Source: Adonisia turfae CCMR0081
GTDB lineage: Bacteria > Cyanobacteriota > Cyanobacteriia > Phormidesmidales > Phormidesmidaceae
Direction: 5' to 3'
NCBI RefSeq assembly: GCF_011009555.1
Contig: NZ_QXHD01000003.1
Span: 131,488 to 173,975 of the forward strand
DNA length: 42,488 nt
Shown: piece after piece, positions 1 through 7,625 of the stretch
How positions within the stretch are numbered: the stretch's first letter is position 1
How the letters are laid out: each line of letters starts with the position of its first letter
The notes under the pieces: generated by a model
Seen by the model: only the letters and a program-made list of their open reading frames with translations
What the model was told of the DNA's origin: nothing
Databases searched by the model: none
Program-made: the position numbers and the translations under genes

Positions 1-561
1 GGTATTGCCAAAGCTAAAGAAGAAAGAATCTCGCTCATCCACTGTCACCACCATCACCACTTGATCATCAGCGGCAGGTTCGAGGGTCAAGGATGCCTGT
101 TTAATGATGAACATCTCATCAACTCGCTCTAACCCCTCTAGGGCAAGATCAGAGTCATAAACATCACCTGAGTGCAGGTCAAACTCTCGGGTAATAATTT
201 CGTCCTTAGTATTGCCCTCAATAGGTTCACCGTCTCCATTCACAAAGCGAACCTGAATGTCTGAAATGACCTCTCCATTGCTGCTTGGTACGGTCAGGTC
301 ATTATTTTTGAGGCTAATGGCTGAATGGGGAGTTGCTTCTAGATGTTCTTCCTGGTCTTGGGCCGCCATCAGGCTGGAGGTGTCGAGTTCAGTCAATTCC
401 TGAGAACTGACAAGGGATTCCTCAGCTTGAAGCGACGTATTGGTTTGTGCCCAGCCAGGAAACGTCAGCAGCAGGGAACTACTGGTAACGCTTAACGGTA
501 TTAATAAGACCCATCCATGCTGCTGAAGAAGATAGGATGCCGACAACAGTTTTATTTCCAT
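1..561 (-). CDS. Omp85/BamA-like outer-membrane protein, N-terminal part (runs off the left edge)
   Basis: The minus strand is open from an ATG at 561 to the window edge (187 codons). The N-terminus is a long hydrophobic signal segment ending near residues LTFPGWAQT, then an acidic low-complexity linker (residues about 40-85). After it comes a POTRA-like stretch beginning VISDIQVRFVNGDGEPI and containing GDVYDSDLALEGLERV, the usual beta-alpha-alpha-beta-beta pattern of Omp85 POTRA domains. Cyanobacterial Omp85 proteins insert beta-barrels into the outer membrane and begin with POTRA repeats like this. The barrel lies outside the window, so the assignment rests on one POTRA domain. A two-partner-secretion or other POTRA protein remains possible. 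The 282 bases between this start and the next gene hold its promoter but no coding signal. Confidence 0.65.
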   Translation of the reverse strand, partial: MEIKLLSASYLLQQHGWVLLIPLSVTSSSLLLTFPGWAQTNTSLQAEESLVSSQELTELDTSSLMAAQDQEEHLEATPHSAISLKNNDLTVPSSNGEVISDIQVRFVNGDGEPIEGNTKDEIITREFDLHSGDVYDSDLALEGLERVDEMFIIKQASLTLEPAADDQVVMVVTVDERDSFFFSFGNT

Positions 562-843
562 AAACTTTAGGATGGCTTTACTTGGTTTTAATAATCAATA
601 CAAGCGTTAACTATTCGATTTTAATGGAATATCCGTTGAACTCAAAAAAATCTGTCAATTGCTCCACCCTAGATACTAGAAAAGTGCTGCAAAGCTTAAT
701 AGGGCAAACAAACCGCACATCTTAAAGCTTCGTTTAAGACTGTTTCTAATACTACTTCACACAAGCACATTAAACTCTGTAATGCTTGCTACATAGCCAG
801 AATCGTATTAATTCCTTAACTTATTGGCAATACCGCTCTGCTA

Positions 844-1209
844 TTACGCCTCTATAGCTTTGATGTTCATCTGATGCAGGCGTTCGGCCATCATTGCCAT
901 CATGTCAAAGGCAAAATTTGGAGTTTGCTCCACTAGAAATCGAAACCGCTCTTGACTAATGGGAATCAGCTGGCAGATTGTTTTTGCGATCGCACTGGCA
1001 AAATGGGGGCGATTTTCTAGAATCGCCATTTCTCCAAGGATCGTTTTAGGACCAAGGGTAACCATATTTTCACCGTCCCGCTGAATGACAACTTCCCCCT
1101 CAATCAGCACATACAGGGTCTCACTGACTTGATCTTGTTCAAAGATAATGTCTCCAGCGTTAACAGTAACAAAGTCTGCAGGGTGAATAAACAAATTCAG
1201 AGTTTCCAT
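844..1209 (-). CDS. Single-domain cyclic-nucleotide-binding-like protein
   Basis: This 121-residue protein is essentially one cNMP-binding beta-roll. The sequence AGDIIFEQDQVSETLYVLIEGEV (quoted in parts: AGDIIFEQDQ, YVLIEGEV) is the typical first half, and LGEMAILENRPHFASA is the phosphate-binding cassette. In that cassette the arginine that contacts the cyclic phosphate in true CAP/PKA domains (P-R-[AS]-A) is replaced by P-H-F-A. The fold is clear, but nucleotide binding is doubtful. There is no DNA-binding helix-turn-helix after the C-helix (residues about 100-121), so it is not a Crp-type transcription factor by itself. It may be a small regulatory partner. Neighbours give no functional hint. 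Confidence 0.75.
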   Translation of the reverse strand: METLNLFIHPADFVTVNAGDIIFEQDQVSETLYVLIEGEVVIQRDGENMVTLGPKTILGEMAILENRPHFASAIAKTICQLIPISQERFRFLVEQTPNFAFDMMAMMAERLHQMNIKAIEA

Positions 1210-1390
1210 AGTGCTGCTGCGATCCCAGAAGATTGTGACTGTTGTATGTGCAGGGCCGGTTGTTGGTCTTGATTATAGATCACAATAGTACAGTGCTGGG
1301 TGGGCCTGCGATCTCATGTCTTTTTGTCACCCTAGTCAATATCCCTGGGGTGTCAACCTAGGCTGAATTCGCGATGGCTGGTAAAGAGAG

Positions 1391-1648
1391 CTAATAAAAT
1401 AGTCTTGAGTCTTGTTTGGAAGCATTAAACAGATAAGATTCAAGGTCGTCTTCTGCGGGCTTCTCGTTTTGCTTCTTGTCAATCAGGAACTGACGGCGAC
1501 GACCGGGCGGTAGTACTTGATATTCACCGTAGGCTTTGCTGAACTTCCAAAACTTATGCAAAAACGTTTTTAACGCTGACTGTGGGTAAGCATATGCCGA
1601 TACCGCATCAATTTCAGAAGAATAGTGAATTATTATAAACCAAACCAT
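1391..1648 (-). CDS. Hypothetical small basic protein
   Basis: The open frame reaches back to 1708, but the methionine at 1648 (MVWFIIIHYSS) is the more natural start and gives 85 residues. The middle is rich in aromatic and basic residues (FLHKFWKFSKAYGEY, then PPGRRRQF) and the C-terminus is charged. I recognise no family. The composition looks like coding sequence rather than a shadow frame because no better frame overlaps it. There is only a weak purine-rich stretch before the start. Confidence 0.35.
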   Translation of the reverse strand: MVWFIIIHYSSEIDAVSAYAYPQSALKTFLHKFWKFSKAYGEYQVLPPGRRRQFLIDKKQNEKPAEDDLESYLFNASKQDSRLFY

Positions 1649-1772
1649 GATAGCGTTCTCTAAAGTGTTTGTTGTCTTGATTTTAGGAAACCCAAACAAA
1701 GACAACAAACACTAAGATCGATAGGATCTATACAAAAGATCTATGCAAACGATCGATAAACTCTAATGCATC

Positions 1773-1899
1773 TGCGGATGCTTAGGGGGCATTAATAATG
1801 CCCCCTAAGGCGCTTGCGTTAAATCACCCCGTTACCTCATCACCCATCGACAGCCCCAACCGGGGTCTTTAGTTTTGTGTAGTCCCTTAAGCATCCGCA
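1773..1899. repeat. Nested inverted repeats, MITE-like or terminator cluster
   Basis: Outer arms at 1773-1787 (TGCGGATGCTTAGGG) and 1884-1899 are reverse complements apart from one inserted base. Inside lies a near-perfect palindrome at 1781-1809 with 14-bp arms and a single central base, sharing CTTAGGG with the outer arm. A third small stem, CCCC-AACC-GGGG, followed by TCTTTAG, lies near 1855-1870. The segment contains no gene. It sits downstream of the peroxiredoxin gene and upstream of the hypothetical gene ending at 1391. It could be a small non-autonomous element or a folded terminator region. Confidence 0.5.
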
Positions 1900-1911
1900 A
1901 CAACCAATGGA

Positions 1912-2568
1912 TCAAAGGGCTTTCACCGCAGCTAACACCTCCGTCGGTTCAGCCCGAAGCGTGTAGTCAGCATTCGCATAGGCATAGCGAATCGTACCCA
2001 TTGAGTCCACAACATAGGTCGCTGGCACAGGCAACTCATAGCTGTCATCACCATTGTGCGCTGGAATATCAATGCCGAACCCCTTATAGAGGGGCTGCAA
2101 AGATGCATCTAGGGTAAAGACCAAACCATAATCACGGGCCACTCGATTACCCACATCGCTCAGCACAGGAAAACTCAATGCATGCTTTTCCTGCATTGTC
2201 AGTGAACTATCTGGCAACTCCGGTGAGATCGCCACCACCTGTGCCCCCAACTGTTGAAATTCGGGCAAAGACTGTTGATATGCGCGAATTTCCAGGTTGC
2301 AGTATGGGCACCACTCACCACGATAAAAATTTAACACCACTGGGCCGTTCGCCAATAGGGCACTGAGTTTAATCTGTTTACCAGTTGGATCAGGCAGTTC
2401 AAAATCTGGGGCTTGGGCCCCCACCTGCAAACTGTTATTGACAATGCCGGACTGCTCTAAATCAGAGGTTGCTTTAGCCATTGTCTCAACAGTCTCTTGA
2501 GGGGCTTGCCCCAAAAAGCCAGTTTGAAAATCTTTAAGCTGTGAGGCAAGAGAAGATTGAGTCGTCAT
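1912..2568 (-). CDS. Peroxiredoxin-like AhpC/TSA protein
   Basis: A 218-residue thioredoxin-fold protein. The start at 2568 (MTTQSSLASQL) is chosen because AAGGAG lies 7 bases upstream; the open frame extends further, to 2637, without support. After an N-terminal helical region of about 60 residues comes GAQAPDFELPDPTGKQ, the usual AhpC/TSA opening, and then NFYRGEWCPYCNLEIRAY with a WCPYC active site. Later segments (VVAISPELPDSS, FPVLSDVGNRVARDYGL) are typical of the PRX-like subgroup. The expected role is thiol-dependent reduction of peroxides in the cytoplasm. A TetR gene lies just upstream on the same strand, so the pair is probably co-regulated. Confidence 0.85.
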   Translation of the reverse strand: MTTQSSLASQLKDFQTGFLGQAPQETVETMAKATSDLEQSGIVNNSLQVGAQAPDFELPDPTGKQIKLSALLANGPVVLNFYRGEWCPYCNLEIRAYQQSLPEFQQLGAQVVAISPELPDSSLTMQEKHALSFPVLSDVGNRVARDYGLVFTLDASLQPLYKGFGIDIPAHNGDDSYELPVPATYVVDSMGTIRYAYANADYTLRAEPTEVLAAVKAL

Positions 2569-2701
2569 AATGAGTCTCCTTGAATGGGTAAAGGTCAACA
2601 CCATTGCCGATCCCTGCCAACAATGACAGTTCAACAATCACAAAAGACAGGAACCAATTGGTCAACAAAAGGGCAAAAAAATGGCCATAATCAGAACACG
2701 G

Positions 2702-3283
2702 CTAAATCAGCAGCTTCAGCAACGTCTCCACTTGCTGTTGAAGTGCATCAACAGCGACAGCGCATTTCGAGCGATTTACTAAACCCTGAAGCAAATTCAG
2801 CACTAATAAACTCAACTCTTCCGCTGGAATGTCAGCCCGAAATTCACCTAGGGATTGCCCTTTTGCGATCGCTCGTGTCAGCATCAATTGCACATGGCAC
2901 AAATGCTCATCTAATAGCGTTTTTACCGCCTCGTCGTGGGGCGCTAACTCCACCAAAGAATTCAGCATAAAGCATCCCCGCCGCGTCTGATCATTTCCCC
3001 GTAGAGAAACAATCACTTGCAGCCAACCGGAAACCCCAGCCCTGGGAGAAATGGGATCATCCAAGTACTGACGGCTCAAATCATTGCTTTGATCTAAGTA
3101 CCGGCGCAAGGCCAACATAAACAACGAGTGTTTATCTTTGAAGGCCTTATAGATACTGCCCTTTTGCAAGCCCGTAGCCGCCATCAAATCTACCAGAGAC
3201 GTTGCCTCATAGCCGCGCAGCCAAAATGTTTGCATTGCAGCATCTAAAACAGCATCTGTGTCAAATTCTCGCAAGCGAGCCAT
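2702..3283 (-). CDS. TetR/AcrR-family transcriptional regulator
   Basis: 193 residues with an N-terminal HTH: MARLREFDTDAVLDAAMQTF, then GYEATSLVDLMAATGLQKGSIYKAFKDKHSLF. This is the standard TetR N-terminal pattern. The C-terminal ligand domain contains RRGCFMLNSLVELAPHDE, typical of the AcrR/YcdC-like group that often controls oxidative or electrophile-response genes. The peroxiredoxin gene follows 133 bases downstream in the same direction, suggesting one autoregulated unit. An imperfect palindrome ACCAAACGGT lies 46-55 bases before the start (3329-3338) and is a candidate operator. Confidence 0.9.
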   Translation of the reverse strand: MARLREFDTDAVLDAAMQTFWLRGYEATSLVDLMAATGLQKGSIYKAFKDKHSLFMLALRRYLDQSNDLSRQYLDDPISPRAGVSGWLQVIVSLRGNDQTRRGCFMLNSLVELAPHDEAVKTLLDEHLCHVQLMLTRAIAKGQSLGEFRADIPAEELSLLVLNLLQGLVNRSKCAVAVDALQQQVETLLKLLI

Positions 3284-3348
3284 GGTCGGACTGATGTTCT
3301 AACTACCAATAATTATAGCGAATTAAAAACCAAACGGTCAACAATCAT

Positions 3349-3377
3349 CTCAATCCTATGGAAGCCATAGGATTGAG
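3349..3377. promoter_or_regulatory. 13-bp-arm palindrome between DAPAL-type lyase and TetR genes
   Basis: The arms CTCAATCCTATGG (3349-3361) and CCATAGGATTGAG (3365-3377) are perfect reverse complements around a 3-base loop. The element lies downstream of the lyase gene and upstream of tetR. No long U-tract follows in either direction, so it is either a weak terminator for the lyase or an operator for the regulator. Confidence 0.5.
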
Positions 3378-3429
3378 CAAAATTCAGGTGGCAAAACATT
3401 AGGTCTTGGCCTCAACTATTAATCGAGCT

Positions 3430-4608
3430 TTAGCGCCAAACAATATCTCGATATACCTCCGGATCAGTATCTCCCTCGGTGGAGAACAATAGCACTTTTG
3501 ATGCGGACGTTAAATTTAGCGCTTGCTTAATGTCAAGAAAGTCGGTATTTGAAAGAATTTCAAACAGCGCACCCAGGGTAACGGCCCCTGATTCTCCAGA
3601 TATTATGCGCTGATCGCCTGTTAAGGGATTGCCCAGAACCTTCATTCCCCTGCGAGCCACATCATCGGAACACATTAAAAATCCACTGGCCGCTGACTTT
3701 AATAGGGGCCATCCTAGGTGACTGGGTTCTCCACAGGCCAGGCCTGCCATGATAGTGGGTAAATCCCCTTGAACTCTAAAAAGTTTATTGTGGGTCTTTG
3801 ATGCAAACAGGCAGGGAGCACCCTGGGGCTCTACAACAACAAATTTGGGCATAGGACGGTCAGATAAACCACACAGACGCGCCAGGATACCCGCAGCTAA
3901 AGAACCTACCCCTGCCTGTACAAAGACATGGGTGGGCCAGATATCTGGCTGCTGCTGGCAATATTCAGTGATTAAGGTACTGTAACCTTGCATGATATGG
4001 GTGGGTACTGCTTCGTATCCTTCCCAAGAGGTGTCCTGTAAAAGTATCCAGCCTTCTGCCTGGGCCTTTTGAGCGGCATGGAGCACTGTGTCATCGTAAT
4101 TCATCGTTGTGATGGATGCGTCAGCTCCATATTTTCTGATGGCGTCTAATCGTGCTTGAGAAGCACCTTTTGGCAGATATACAACAGATTTACAGCCCAA
4201 TAAGTTTGCTGACCAGGCGACCGCCCTGCCGTGATTGCCGTCGGTGGCGGTGACAAAAGTAATCTGCTCGTATTTGGATTTTTCGGCAACTATATGACTA
4301 AAGGTCAATTCATCCTTGTTGAGCTTTAGTATTTTACCTAGGTATTTTGCGATCCCATAGCTCGCTCCCAGCACCTTAAAGGCATTTAGATCAAAGCGTT
4401 GACTTTCATCTTTGACAAGAATTTCGCTAATCCCCAGGCGACTAGCAAGTTTGGACAGCCTGACCAGGGGGGTTGGGGTGTAATTAGGGAGACTGCTATG
4501 AAATTTATTGACATGGTTAGCCGTTTCCCCATTGACAAATGCAAATAACGTTGGCTCAGGTATCTGGGTTATGCGTTGCACCTGGTAAGCAATGGCATCC
4601 TTATTCAT
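3430..4608 (-). CDS. Diaminopropionate ammonia-lyase-like PLP enzyme
   Basis: 392 residues of a fold-type II PLP enzyme, close to the usual length of diaminopropionate ammonia-lyase (about 400). RFDLNAFKVLGASYG carries the expected Schiff-base lysine (K78). TATDGNHGRAVAWSANLLG is the phosphate/cofactor loop region typical of DpaL/YgeX, and AGVGSLAAGILARLCG is the glycine-rich loop. The family cleaves 2,3-diaminopropionate to pyruvate and ammonia, and some members also act on serine or threonine. The gene stands alone, with no carbamoyltransferase-type ygeW neighbour. Diaminopropionate is a building block of some siderophores and NRPS products, but no synthesis genes for it are visible here. 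Confidence 0.85.
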   Translation of the reverse strand: MNKDAIAYQVQRITQIPEPTLFAFVNGETANHVNKFHSSLPNYTPTPLVRLSKLASRLGISEILVKDESQRFDLNAFKVLGASYGIAKYLGKILKLNKDELTFSHIVAEKSKYEQITFVTATDGNHGRAVAWSANLLGCKSVVYLPKGASQARLDAIRKYGADASITTMNYDDTVLHAAQKAQAEGWILLQDTSWEGYEAVPTHIMQGYSTLITEYCQQQPDIWPTHVFVQAGVGSLAAGILARLCGLSDRPMPKFVVVEPQGAPCLFASKTHNKLFRVQGDLPTIMAGLACGEPSHLGWPLLKSAASGFLMCSDDVARRGMKVLGNPLTGDQRIISGESGAVTLGALFEILSNTDFLDIKQALNLTSASKVLLFSTEGDTDPEVYRDIVWR

Positions 4609-4725
4609 GGCTAGTCATTTAATAATCTTGCCCATAGGATAACTGTCACACTCCCATAAGCTGATTGGTGCCAGAAAGATTTTGGTTTGGCTAACCGAAC
4701 AACCCGATACGTAGCAATATTTTTC

Positions 4726-5985
4726 CTAGAGATTTGAAGACGATTTAATAGAATCAGTGTGTGCTTGAAACTTTTCAAGTTGTTTTAGGATGAGTCCCCC
4801 AATCAGGGTACTAAAGGCAGCCGTTATCCATAATCCACGGGCAATGTCTTGATTTTGGTCCAGGGTCCATCCTCCGATCAAGGGGCCAACCAAATACCCA
4901 ACAGTCCAACACTGGGCATTCAAGGAGAGATATATACCCAGGGATTCTTTAGGGGCGAGTTCCGTGACTAAAGCGACTGAGAATGGATTGTAGGTGACAT
5001 TTGCGATCGCTAATACCACCACTACCATCACCATCAGCACCCCCTGTCCCCCAACAGATATGCCCACAAACCAGACTAAGAGAAAACCCATCCCCCACAA
5101 CAGCATGGATATCATCAAAACAGAAACCCGCCGGTAGGGTTGCATGGCACGAACGATGGGTAACTGGAACAGAGCCGCTATCAGCACATAGCCAGAAAAC
5201 AAAATACCCACATTTTCTGGAGCCGTACTGGAAGCATTGTGAACAAAGTTAGTAAAGTAAAGCGGCATGGTGCTTTCCATCAGGTTGACATAGGTGGTAA
5301 ACAAAATATTGGCTGCTGCAAATACCAAGAAAACAGGATTTAGTAGCGCTTTACGCCAGGCCGCAATGCCTGGCGTTTCTTCGAAGGAGTGTGTGCGATC
5401 TCGCTTATCTTTAAACACAATTGCCAACACCCCCAGAAAGAGTGCAAAGGTGATGCCATCGGCAATAAACAAATGCTGATACGAATTGTCCATCGTCAAA
5501 AGCAATCCCCCCAGAACAATTCCTAAGCCTGAACCGAGAGAATCAGCTAAGCCAGAAACAGCAAAGGCCTCTTCGCGCTGATGATTATTGGAATTATCGG
5601 TAATCGCTGCCCCTGAGGCAGGCCAATAGAGACTATCGCCTAACCCCATCAGCACATTTGCCACAATGAGCAACGGGAAACCATGGGCCAACAAAAATAC
5701 ACCATCCGCCCCGATAGAAATTAAACAAGAAAGTAACAGCGTACGACGACGTCCCCAAAACAGAGAGTCTGTCATCGCCCCTGCCAGAAAATAGCCCCCG
5801 GCACTAGCCATGGCTGCACTACTCAGACCAATACCCACCTGGGTGGGGGATAGCCCCACCTGATTGACGAAGTAGATGGGCTCGTAAAACAACACAGCCC
5901 CCGATCCAACCTGCGAAAGAAAGCGCCCCATGACGAGTATCCAAATCTGTGGATTGAGTCGGGGCAACCAGGAGAATGTACCCAT
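4726..5985 (-). CDS. MFS transporter, 12 TM, divergent from a SufR-like regulator
   Basis: 419 residues of largely hydrophobic sequence. It begins MGTFSWLPRLNPQIWILVMG and has a first half typical of MFS drug/metabolite exporters of the MdtH-like group: FYEPIYFVNQVGLSPTQVG, then a basic loop FWGRRRTLLL after TM2. The second half contains another TM bundle with VTYNPFSVALVTELAPKESLG. It is probably an inner-membrane secondary exporter; the substrate cannot be read from the sequence. It is transcribed away from the SufR-like gene at 6093, with 107 bp between the two starts. That gap holds three copies of CTTT-N-TAAAG, so iron-sulfur or redox control of this pump is a reasonable inference. Confidence 0.85.
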   Translation of the reverse strand: MGTFSWLPRLNPQIWILVMGRFLSQVGSGAVLFYEPIYFVNQVGLSPTQVGIGLSSAAMASAGGYFLAGAMTDSLFWGRRRTLLLSCLISIGADGVFLLAHGFPLLIVANVLMGLGDSLYWPASGAAITDNSNNHQREEAFAVSGLADSLGSGLGIVLGGLLLTMDNSYQHLFIADGITFALFLGVLAIVFKDKRDRTHSFEETPGIAAWRKALLNPVFLVFAAANILFTTYVNLMESTMPLYFTNFVHNASSTAPENVGILFSGYVLIAALFQLPIVRAMQPYRRVSVLMISMLLWGMGFLLVWFVGISVGGQGVLMVMVVVVLAIANVTYNPFSVALVTELAPKESLGIYLSLNAQCWTVGYLVGPLIGGWTLDQNQDIARGLWITAAFSTLIGGLILKQLEKFQAHTDSIKSSSNL

Positions 5986-6014
5986 AAAGCCTCCATCGTC
6001 GACCGCTGGACCGA

Positions 6015-6071
6015 CTTTCTAAAGTTTTTCCTTTATAAAGTACTCTAGCCACCCAGCTCGACTTTGTAAAG
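6015..6071. promoter_or_regulatory. Three CTTTNTAAAG operator repeats in a divergent promoter
   Basis: Three 10-bp near-palindromes occur at 6015-6024 (CTTTCTAAAG), 6031-6040 (CTTTATAAAG) and 6062-6071 (CTTTGTAAAG). They differ only at the central base. They lie between the MFS start (5985) and the SufR-like start (6093), and a related TTCTTTAGAA follows at 6076-6085. This is the arrangement expected for a repressor controlling both divergent genes. It does not match the CAAC-N6-GTTG type of site I recall for canonical SufR. Confidence 0.65.
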
Positions 6072-6092
6072 AAAGTTCTTTAGAATGTAGCC

Positions 6093-6788
6093 ATGCCCCC
6101 AAAACAACCCAAAAAAAAGCGAAGCAAAAAAAATGAGCCCCGGCGGTCGCGGCAGTCGCGGCAGTCGCGGCGGGCCATTATTCAGTTGCTAAAGCAGTCG
6201 GGAGCCATGGATGCCCATGCCATTGCTGAGCAGCTGGGTATTTCGGCCATGGCAGTCAGGCAACATCTCTATGCACTTCAGGATGAGCAGTTAATTGACT
6301 ATGAAGAAGAATCACGCCCCATGGGGCGTCCGGCAAAGCTCTGGCATTTAACGGCGGCAGCCGATCGCTTTTTTCCTGAAGGCTATGCCGAATTAACCCT
6401 GAGTCTGATTCACTCGGTGACTGAAGCGTTTGGGGCAGATGGGTTAGAGCGGTTACTGGATATTCGCACTCGTGAACAGCTGGGGGCTTATCTGGCGCAG
6501 ATGGATGGGCAAGATTCCTGGCAGGACCGATTGGAAACCTTGGCAGATATTCGTACCCGTGAGGGGTATATGGCTAATGTGCTGCCTCAAGATGATGGCT
6601 CAATGCTACTGGTGGAAAACCACTGCCCTATCTGTGCAGCGGCAGAAGCCTGTACTGGATTATGTGATCGAGAACTGGAAATCTTTCAAACTGTTCTAGG
6701 CGTGGATGTGAAACGGACGGAACACATTTTGTCGGGGGCGAGGCGATGTGCCTATCGGGTTGTGTTGGATGAGAACCAAGACCAGTAG
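6093..6788 (+). CDS. SufR-like helix-turn-helix regulator with C-terminal cysteine cluster
   Basis: 231 residues. A very basic N-terminus (residues 1-27, with three R-Q-S type repeats) precedes a winged HTH (IIQLLKQSGAMDAHAIAEQL, then GISAMAVRQHLYALQ). The C-terminal region has five cysteines at 178, 181, 187, 191 and 219, in HCPICAAAEACTGLC and GARRCAYRV. This is the arrangement of SufR proteins, which bind an Fe-S cluster and repress suf genes in cyanobacteria. No sufBCDS genes are here; the divergent neighbour is an MFS transporter. It is therefore likely a SufR paralogue recruited to control transport. Cluster binding is inferred from the cysteines. Confidence 0.85.
   Translation: MPPKQPKKKRSKKNEPRRSRQSRQSRRAIIQLLKQSGAMDAHAIAEQLGISAMAVRQHLYALQDEQLIDYEEESRPMGRPAKLWHLTAAADRFFPEGYAELTLSLIHSVTEAFGADGLERLLDIRTREQLGAYLAQMDGQDSWQDRLETLADIRTREGYMANVLPQDDGSMLLVENHCPICAAAEACTGLCDRELEIFQTVLGVDVKRTEHILSGARRCAYRVVLDENQDQ
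6141..6176 (+). repeat. 9-bp tandem repeat inside the SufR-like gene
   Basis: The unit CGGCAGTCG recurs in frame at 6141-6149, 6150-6158, 6159-6167 and partly 6168-6176. It encodes R-(R/Q)-S units in the basic N-terminal extension. Such a repeat can expand or contract by slippage without shifting the frame. Confidence 0.8.
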
Positions 6789-6806
6789 AAAAGTCTGTGC
6801 CATGGG

Positions 6807-7001
6807 TTAGTGGGTACGGACAAGTATCATTTTGGGAAATGCCCAGCTACCAAGGGTGCTAGATGATTCTTGCAAGCAATCAGGATCTACATAGTGGCAA
6901 GTAGTGCTATTTTGACAGATCAAAGTCCACCCGGATTGATCAATGTCAACCAACCGATAGGTTGTATCTTGCACAAAATAACCTTGTTGTTTTTTGAACA
7001 T
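6807..7001 (-). CDS. Hypothetical short ORF
   Basis: From the methionine at 7001 (MFKKQQGYFVQDTTYRLVDI) the frame encodes 64 residues with a charged start and polar C-terminus. It lies head to head with the plus-strand ORF starting at 7006, only four bases separating the two start codons. No family is recognised and no ribosome binding site is evident. It may be the remnant of a longer gene. Confidence 0.25.
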   Translation of the reverse strand: MFKKQQGYFVQDTTYRLVDIDQSGWTLICQNSTTCHYVDPDCLQESSSTLGSWAFPKMILVRTH

Positions 7002-7005
7002 AAAT

Positions 7006-7317
7006 ATGCCTAAATTCGTAAAGGTTGAAGACATCCAGCACGTTAAGGTCCCCAGTAATATCCATCTGTGGCAAGTATTGGAGGGTAAACGGAAAAGTTT
7101 GACAAACAGCCAAACCATGAAAACCATGGAATCCCGGATGGGATTTATAGAGAGGTCGTTCTGGGATGATTGGCTAAAAAAATATAATGGAAAGCTTCCT
7201 AACGGCTTCTATTGGATCGATCACCAAGCTCAAACCTTTAATGTAGTTCTAAGTAATACTTGGCATGCTGCTGCGTATCAGTTAGAACAAAAAGGCGTTG
7301 TTTTTTCGGGATCATAA
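7006..7317 (+). CDS. Hypothetical short ORF, convergently overlapping the next gene
   Basis: Starting at the ATG at 7006 (MPKFVKVEDIQHVKVPSNIH), 103 residues of mixed composition end at 7317. The last 80 bases overlap the minus-strand ORF ending at 7238. Both cannot easily be full-length conserved genes. I do not recognise the product. The region 6.8-7.5 kb looks like juxtaposed fragments. Confidence 0.3.
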   Translation: MPKFVKVEDIQHVKVPSNIHLWQVLEGKRKSLTNSQTMKTMESRMGFIERSFWDDWLKKYNGKLPNGFYWIDHQAQTFNVVLSNTWHAAAYQLEQKGVVFSGS

Positions 7318-7534
7318 CGGCCTTGGTGGCAGCCTGAAAAGAAAAAGAAAATCCGTTTTCTTGAAAATGCTTTAATAACCAGGTGGTTGCTGTTTGGAGT
7401 TTAGGAGTATTGTCATTGGTAATCTCCAGCAAGGTTTGGATTAATGCTGCATCGGGTGAAAGTCGCACAGCAAGAGTTTCGAGAGTATCTGTGTGTTGAC
7501 TATCAAATTTTTCGAGTTCTGTAACAATATCCAT
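7238..7534 (-). CDS. Small conserved-type protein, HEAT-like helical N-terminus, probably truncated
   Basis: From the methionine at 7534 (MDIVTELEKFDSQHTDTLET) the protein has amphipathic helices ending TPKLQTATTWLLKHFQENG, similar in style to HEAT-like proteins. That pattern stops after about residue 70; the last 25 residues are unlike it and overlap the convergent ORF at 7006-7317. I infer a truncated relative of a longer protein. The frame reaches upstream to 7573 but would then start inside the glnN terminator hairpin, so the later start is preferred. Confidence 0.45.
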   Translation of the reverse strand: MDIVTELEKFDSQHTDTLETLAVRLSPDAALIQTLLEITNDNTPKLQTATTWLLKHFQENGFSFSFQAATKAVMIPKKQRLFVLTDTQQHAKYYLELH

Positions 7535-7559
7535 GGCAATTATTAGCATTAAACCACAT

Positions 7560-7590
7560 AAAAAAAGAGGCAAGGTACCCTCCTTGCCTC
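7560..7590 (-). terminator. Rho-independent terminator of glnN
   Basis: Arms GAGGCAAGG (7567-7575) and CCTTGCCTC (7582-7590) form a perfect 9-bp stem with a 6-base loop. Read on the minus strand it is followed by seven U residues (7560-7566). It lies 36 bases after the glnN stop codon. Confidence 0.9.
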
Positions 7591-7625
7591 AAAAATAAAC
7601 CACACCCGGCGACTACAGAACAAAC

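Noticed and set aside
2584..2970. Plus-strand ORF over the peroxiredoxin start and tetR end
   Set aside because: Antisense to two well-supported genes and without domain signal.
5819..6052. Minus-strand ORF across the MFS start and divergent promoter
   Set aside because: A shifted-frame shadow of the MFS gene running through the operator repeats.
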